Source: Bacteroidota bacterium
GTDB taxonomy: Bacteria > Bacteroidota > Bacteroidia > JAHEXY01
Assembly: GCA_023251875.1 (NCBI GenBank)
Contig: JAHEXY010000010.1
Location: 62,001 to 126,000 of the forward strand
Length of the DNA stretch: 64,000 bases
Direction of reading: 5' to 3'
Shown: positions 59,624 to 64,000 of the stretch, in pieces
How the letters are laid out: every line of letters begins with the position of its first letter
Numbering within the stretch: position 1 is the stretch's first letter
Position numbers and translations under genes: made by a program
Notes under the pieces: model-generated
What the model saw: the letters and a program-made list of their open reading frames with translations, nothing else
The model's database searches: none
Told to the model about the DNA's origin: nothing

Positions 59624-60751
59624 ATGGAATTCCTCTTTTTCGCCTTCATATTAATGGGTGTAGCTATTTTTCATAAATACACTTTGCAAATTGCATTGGC
59701 AGGTTTAGCTATTATTATTGCTTATAAATTATTTTTTGTTGCCCATTTTAATTTAATAGAACATTTAAATTTAGAATGGAAAGGCCTACTAAATTTATTT
59801 GGTTTATTATTGGGATTTGCCATTCTTGCCAAGCATTTTCAGGAATCTAAACTACCCGATAAATTGCCTCATTATTTACCTGACGATTGGAAGGGCCCTT
59901 TTCTGTTACTCATCATGATCATGTTTATTTCTGCCTTTCTCGATAATATTGCAGCAGCAATAATTGGCGGAAGCATTGCCTTTGTAATATTTAAAGAAAA
60001 AGTTCACATTGGGTATTTAGTTGCTATTGTTGCTGCCAGCAATGCCGGTGGCGCGGGCAGTGTGTTAGGCGACACGACAACTACCATGATGTGGATCAAT
60101 GGCATTAAAGCCACAAGTGTATTACATGCCTATATAGCAGTTATACCAGCCGTACTTATTTTCGGTATCATTGCCTCTTTTCAGCAAGATAAATACCAGC
60201 GCATCATGAAAGATAGTTTACCCGGTATTCATATCGACTGGAAAAAATTAGTGGTAGTATTCCTGATTCTTGTTGGTGCCATTCTCAGCAATATTTATTT
60301 TAATTTTCCAGCTATTGGCGTTTGGCTTGCTATTTCTATTGGAGCATTTTTCACCAAAACGCATTGGCAAGAAGCAACAAAAGCCATTTCAGGAGCTCTG
60401 TTTTTATTGGCATTGGTTTTATGTGCATCCATGATGCCGGTTGATCAATTACCAATAGCATCTTGGCAAACAACATTTGGAATGGGATTTATTTCTGCTG
60501 TATTTGATAATATACCGCTTACAAAACTTGCGCTTACACAAGGTGGATTTGATTGGGGAATGCTTGCCTACACCGTTGGTTTTGGCGGTTCTATGATTTG
60601 GTTTGGTTCTTCAGCGGGAGTGGCATTAGCAAATATGTATCCCGAAACTAAATCTGTTGGCGCATGGATAAAAAATGGATGGCATGTTGTATTAGCTTAT
60701 GTAATTGGATTTTTTATTATGCTAGAAGTTCTCGGATGGCATCCTCAATAA
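59624..60751 (+). CDS. NhaD/ArsB-type ion transporter (IT superfamily)
   Basis: The 375-residue protein has about ten membrane helices. Its motifs resemble NhaD-type sodium/proton antiporters and citrate-transporter-fold proteins: FISAFLDNIAAAIIGGSIAF, ASNAGGAGSVLGDTTTTMMW, ISAVFDNIPLTKLAL and GSSAGVALANMYPE. The repeated D-N pairs in the half-helices are typical. The transported ion is not certain. Confidence 0.75.
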   Translation: MEFLFFAFILMGVAIFHKYTLQIALAGLAIIIAYKLFFVAHFNLIEHLNLEWKGLLNLFGLLLGFAILAKHFQESKLPDKLPHYLPDDWKGPFLLLIMIMFISAFLDNIAAAIIGGSIAFVIFKEKVHIGYLVAIVAASNAGGAGSVLGDTTTTMMWINGIKATSVLHAYIAVIPAVLIFGIIASFQQDKYQRIMKDSLPGIHIDWKKLVVVFLILVGAILSNIYFNFPAIGVWLAISIGAFFTKTHWQEATKAISGALFLLALVLCASMMPVDQLPIASWQTTFGMGFISAVFDNIPLTKLALTQGGFDWGMLAYTVGFGGSMIWFGSSAGVALANMYPETKSVGAWIKNGWHVVLAYVIGFFIMLEVLGWHPQ

Positions 60752-60763
60752 TATTTGATTGCT

Positions 60764-60771
60764 TACCTTTG
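60764..60771 (+). promoter_or_regulatory. -7 box TACCTTTG for the cytochrome P450 gene
   Basis: An exact TAnnTTTG match 23 bases before the ATG at 60795. It overlaps an upstream in-frame TTG at 60759, which is therefore an unlikely start. Confidence 0.55.
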
Positions 60772-60794
60772 TAAAAAAAATACTCTCACGTTTT

Positions 60795-62168
60795 ATGCAA
60801 ACGACTTTAGAATCACGTTCAAAAACTCTTGTTCAACTCAAAGAAACGTTTCCTTTTCTAGGAGCTGGTCTGGAATATTCAAAAGGCCCATTGAAAATGT
60901 TTCAACGCATTAGTATAGATTATCCTGATTTAGGTATTGTATTTTTTAAGCTTACTAATGTGCCTGTTTGCTATGTTTACAATCCCGATTATATACAACA
61001 CGTTCTACAACAAAATCATAAAAACTATATAAAACCCTATCAATTCAAGCAATTAAAAATTGTTTTAGGAAATGGATTGGTAACCAGCGAAGGAAGTTTT
61101 TGGCTCAAGCAAAGACGCCTGATGCAGCCTGCATTTCACAAACAAAGACTTGCTACTTTTCTCGATACAATGGTTGGTAAAACAAAATTGAGATTAGAAA
61201 ATTGGGATAAAAATATTGCATCCAATCAAAGTTTTGATGTGTTTCAAGAAATGATGGGCCTCACACTCGAAATAGTTTCTGAATGTTTATTCGGAACAAA
61301 CGTTAGTGAGCAAACTGAAGTAGTAAGTAAGTCCCTCACTTATTTAATCGAAGAATTAAATAACAGGGTTAAAGGTGTTGCGCCTTTTCCAATGTGGGTG
61401 CCTACTTATAAAAATTTGAAAATAAAAAAAGAAAGAACCGTTTTAGATAAAATTGTATTGGATATTATTGCGAATAGAAAAAAATCTACGGAGCGTTATG
61501 ATGATCTACTAGGTATGATCACAGAAATGCAAGATGCCGATACAGGCGAAAAAATGAGTGACCAACAATTACGAGACGAAGTAATGACATTGTTTATTGC
61601 CGGTCATGAAACCACAGCAAACGCCATTACTTGGGCATTGTACCTTTTATCTCAAAACAAAGAAGTAGAAAATAAATTTCACCAAGAATTAAAAACGGTT
61701 TTAGATGGCAGAATGCCAACACTAGAAGATTTGCAGAAATTAACCTACACCATGCAAATTGTGCACGAAACTTTGCGTTTATATCCTTCAGCCTGGATGA
61801 TGGGACGAAAATCAATTAATGATGATGAAATTGGCGGTTATCATGTTCCTGCCGGAACCAATATTTTAATGAGTCAATATGTAATACAACGCAATCCGCA
61901 ATTTTGGGAAAGTGGAGATGCATTTAATCCCGATAATTTTATAGCTGAAAAAGAAAAAGCCCGACACAAATTTGTTTACTTTCCTTTTGGTGGTGGCCCA
62001 AGATTTTGTATCGGAAATAATTTTTCATTAATGGAATTACAAATTATGCTTGCTGTAATGGGGCAACATTATAAATTTTCTCATGATCATTCTCATAAAG
62101 TAGCGCTTGATCCGCAAATAACATTAAGACCTCTTGGTGGTATGAAAATGAAATTGGAAAAAAGATAA
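60795..62168 (+). CDS. Cytochrome P450
   Basis: The 457-residue soluble P450 carries the heme loop FPFGGGPRFCIGNN with thiolate Cys405, the I-helix AGHETTANAI, and the K-helix ETLR. The layout is close to the CYP102/CYP4-like class with no reductase domain, so electrons must come from separate partners, which are not adjacent. An SDR-family gene follows by 12 bases and may act on the same substrate. Confidence 0.95.
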   Translation: MQTTLESRSKTLVQLKETFPFLGAGLEYSKGPLKMFQRISIDYPDLGIVFFKLTNVPVCYVYNPDYIQHVLQQNHKNYIKPYQFKQLKIVLGNGLVTSEGSFWLKQRRLMQPAFHKQRLATFLDTMVGKTKLRLENWDKNIASNQSFDVFQEMMGLTLEIVSECLFGTNVSEQTEVVSKSLTYLIEELNNRVKGVAPFPMWVPTYKNLKIKKERTVLDKIVLDIIANRKKSTERYDDLLGMITEMQDADTGEKMSDQQLRDEVMTLFIAGHETTANAITWALYLLSQNKEVENKFHQELKTVLDGRMPTLEDLQKLTYTMQIVHETLRLYPSAWMMGRKSINDDEIGGYHVPAGTNILMSQYVIQRNPQFWESGDAFNPDNFIAEKEKARHKFVYFPFGGGPRFCIGNNFSLMELQIMLAVMGQHYKFSHDHSHKVALDPQITLRPLGGMKMKLEKR

Positions 62169-62180
62169 TCGTAAACAGCT

Positions 62181-63173
62181 ATGTCAAATAATCTTACTTT
62201 AATTACAGGCTCTACCGGCTTAATAGGGTTTAATATTGCAGAACAATTACTCGCAAAAAACAGAAAAGTGAGAGTATTGGTTCGCAATGTGGAAAAAGCC
62301 AAACAGGTTTTACCTTCTGCATGCGAATTTTATCAAGGAGATATTACTGATATTGGCTCTATTGAAAAAGCAATGCAAGATGTAGCTATAATTTATCATT
62401 GTGCCGGCCTTCCGGAACAATGGTTAAAATCAAATACCACATTTGATATTATTAATGCCAATGGCACAAAAAATATAGTTGACATTGCATTAAAAAATAA
62501 AGTAAATAAATTTATCTACACAAGCACCATTGATGTTTTTAAAGCCGGTAAAGGAGAACAATTTGATGAGAGTATTATTGATGATCAGCCCAAAGGAACG
62601 TATTACGAAAGATCGAAACAAAAAGCCGATAAGATTGTAACCGATGCCTTACAAAAAGGCTTACAAGCTATTTTTCTTCATCCGTCAGGAGTATACGGTT
62701 ATGGACCCAAAAATACCGGAGAAGCAGGACTCAATGGCTTATTAATAAAGTATTATAAAAAAGAATTACCTGCAATTTTACCAGGAGGCATGCCTGTTGT
62801 ATATTCTACAGATGTTGCCAGTGGCCATATCTTAGCTGAAGAAAAAGCAAAAACAGGAGCAAGATATATTTTAAGCGAAGAATATTATCCCTTAGTTGAT
62901 ATTTTTAAAATTGCAGCTCCCATACTCAATAAAACTTATGTGCCATTTGTAGTGCCACTATCAATTGCAAAAGGCATTTCAAGAATGGGAGAACTAGTAG
63001 CAAGTGTGATTAATAAACCGCCTTTGGTTCCTGCCGGACAATTAACGTTTTCGCAATGGCAAGCAAAGCCTATTAATACTAAAGCTAAGAAAGAATTAGG
63101 CTGGACATCTCTTTCATTACATGATGGAATAAAAACAACAATCGATTTTTTAAAACAAAGTGGGCAAATTTAA
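62181..63173 (+). CDS. NAD-dependent epimerase/dehydratase (extended SDR)
   Basis: The 330-residue protein has the TLITGSTGLIGFNIAEQLL nucleotide-binding motif and the catalytic Tyr142-x3-Lys146 (YERSK), with FIYTSTIDVF supplying the serine/threonine. The family includes sterol/flavonoid-type dehydrogenases and sugar epimerases; LHPSGVYGYGPKNTGEAGLN suggests the former type. It is 12 bases after the P450 gene and likely cotranscribed. Confidence 0.83.
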   Translation: MSNNLTLITGSTGLIGFNIAEQLLAKNRKVRVLVRNVEKAKQVLPSACEFYQGDITDIGSIEKAMQDVAIIYHCAGLPEQWLKSNTTFDIINANGTKNIVDIALKNKVNKFIYTSTIDVFKAGKGEQFDESIIDDQPKGTYYERSKQKADKIVTDALQKGLQAIFLHPSGVYGYGPKNTGEAGLNGLLIKYYKKELPAILPGGMPVVYSTDVASGHILAEEKAKTGARYILSEEYYPLVDIFKIAAPILNKTYVPFVVPLSIAKGISRMGELVASVINKPPLVPAGQLTFSQWQAKPINTKAKKELGWTSLSLHDGIKTTIDFLKQSGQI

Positions 63174-63179
63174 ACCTTA

Positions 63180-63271
63180 AGGGTAGTTCCAAAAATTACA
63201 ATTTGTGTTCCTCTCTTCGAGAGGGATTAAGGGAGAGGAGGCAAAAAAAATCAATTTTTGGAACTGCCCTT
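63180..63271. repeat. About 90-bp MITE-like palindrome, copy 3
   Basis: AGGGTAGTTCCAAAAATTAC, inner TTCCTCTCTTCGAGAGGGA, TTAAGGGAGAGGAGGC, then CAATTTTTGGAACTGCCCT. TTAAGGG and CCCTTAA at the very ends extend the inverted repeat. It lies between the convergent SDR and engB genes. Confidence 0.85.
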
Positions 63272-63279
63272 AATGACTA

Positions 63280-63891
63280 TTAAGAATCAGATTCTTTAAA
63301 CAACAAATTCGTTTCTTCAATATAATTTCTCAATTCATCTTGCCCCAATTTTTTTTCTGCAGAAGTAATAAACATTTGCGGAAGTTCTTCCCAATACTGA
63401 TATAATGCAGTTTTATAGGCTCCAAGATTTTTGGCCAATTCGTTTCTTGTTAATTTATCTGTTTTAGTAAATACAAGTACAAAGGGAATTTCAGATTCTC
63501 CCATCCATCGCATAAATTTATTATCTGCCTCTTGCATAGAAATTCTGCTATCTATCAGCAAAAAAACCACCATTAAATTATTTCGCTTTACTAAATAATC
63601 TCTTACCATTTTTTCCCATTTGGCAATAGCCGTTTTTGAAATTTTAGCGAATCCATAACCAGGCAAATCGACTAAATACCAATTGTTATTAATTAAAAAA
63701 TGATTGATCAATTGCGTTTTACCTGGAGTAGAAGATGTTTTAGCCAATTGCTTGCGTCCAGTAAACATATTTATCAATGATGATTTTCCCACATTTGATC
63801 TGCCAATAAAAGCATATTCCGCTTTATCAGGAATTGGGCATTGAGAATAAGAGGTAGAGCTTTTTATAAATTCTGCGGAGGAGATGATCAT
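63280..63891 (-). CDS. engB: Ribosome biogenesis GTP-binding protein YihA/EngB
   Basis: The 203-residue TRAFAC GTPase has the G1 motif GRSNVGKSSLIN, G3 DLPGYG and G4 TKTDKL. EngB is essential for 50S subunit assembly in many bacteria. Length and order of motifs match the family. It is cotranscribed with the partial gene upstream (14-base gap). Confidence 0.95.
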   Translation of the reverse strand: MIISSAEFIKSSTSYSQCPIPDKAEYAFIGRSNVGKSSLINMFTGRKQLAKTSSTPGKTQLINHFLINNNWYLVDLPGYGFAKISKTAIAKWEKMVRDYLVKRNNLMVVFLLIDSRISMQEADNKFMRWMGESEIPFVLVFTKTDKLTRNELAKNLGAYKTALYQYWEELPQMFITSAEKKLGQDELRNYIEETNLLFKESDS

Positions 63892-63905
63892 TAAGCAAAC
63901 AAGTA

Positions 63906-64000
63906 TTATTTATTTTGTATGTAATTGCTAATCCATAAAGGAAAATTTGTTTGATAATATGTCAAATGATTTCCTTTATATGTTTCTAAAATTAAACTTT
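63906..64000 (-). CDS. C-terminal end of an unidentified upstream gene
   Basis: An open frame enters from the right edge and reads LILETYKGNHLTYYQTNFPL then WISNYIQNK before a stop at 63906. It looks like a real C-terminus and precedes engB by 14 bases. In Bacteroidota engB is often preceded by an alpha/beta hydrolase, and a GNH near the end would suit one, but 31 residues cannot prove it. Confidence 0.5.
   Translation of the reverse strand, partial: SLILETYKGNHLTYYQTNFPLWISNYIQNK

Noticed and set aside
1-64000. tRNA, rRNA or riboswitch genes
   Set aside because: No cloverleaf-like segment with a T-loop GTTCRA pattern and acceptor stem, no rRNA core motif, and no recognisable riboswitch consensus was found by eye in the gaps. 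A covariance-model scan would be the decisive check.

Overview
The window is a low-GC chromosomal segment of a member of the Bacteroidota. Several independent signs agree. Four or more secreted proteins end in type IX secretion (T9SS) C-terminal sorting domains (YPNPA or YPNPSSS motifs). The promoters carry the Bacteroidota -7 box TAnnTTTG, usually within about 5-60 bases of the start codon, and Shine-Dalgarno sites are rare. DUF4271 sits next to hemD, and rnpA-yidD-ctpA, MqnA (futalosine menaquinone pathway) and fused IcmF are present. I cannot name the genus. No rRNA, tRNA, CRISPR array or prophage was recognised.

Layout. 1-10.5 kb: T9SS-exported proteins, dCMP deaminase, a polyphosphate cluster (sixA-ppk1-ppx) and citrate synthase. 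10.6-16.8 kb: purB, a glycosyltransferase, an MsbA-like ABC exporter, a DUF1571/LysM protein and an alpha/beta hydrolase. 16.8-22.2 kb: a System I cytochrome c maturation operon (ccmB, ccmC, ccmD-like, ccmE, ccmF), interrupted by an antisense RelE-type toxin-antitoxin pair. 22.2-36.3 kb: GDPD lipoprotein, a flippase-like membrane protein, cystathionine gamma-synthase/lyase, DUF4271-hemD, ChaN-like protein, rnpA-yidD-ctpA, YdcF, fused isobutyryl-CoA mutase (IcmF) and a VOC protein. 36.3-40.4 kb: an accessory patch with a REP-associated transposase inside an inverted pair of 72-bp REP doublets, a HigBA pair, and an H-NOX/histidine kinase sensor pair. 40.5-49.3 kb: EEP-family protein, two rhomboids, mutL, ctlX, mqnA and a PorE-like envelope protein. 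49.4-52.8 kb: a decayed island with an Rpn-type nuclease, an IS66 element abutting a truncated AbiEii toxin gene, and a twice-frameshifted small gene. 52.8-64 kb: methyltransferase, MOCS3-like MoeB-rhodanese, a Glu/Leu dehydrogenase, two T9SS paralogues bracketing a HepT-MntA toxin-antitoxin pair, an ion antiporter, cytochrome P450, an SDR and engB.

The most unusual property is the density of interspersed repeats. At least eight families fill the gaps: 72-bp REP doublets, an about 90-bp palindromic MITE-like element, CCTCTCC...GGAGAGG hairpins, heptamer-period A/T-rich tandem repeats, CATAGATACATAG inverted repeats and others. Several have entered coding sequence: two in-frame insertions in IcmF, one in the MoeB-like gene, the lipoprotein signal of the GDPD gene, and the C-terminal tail of an alpha/beta hydrolase. 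A dinucleotide AT tract lies in the -33/-7 spacer of the two T9SS paralogue promoters and differs by ten bases between them, which suggests length-controlled expression.
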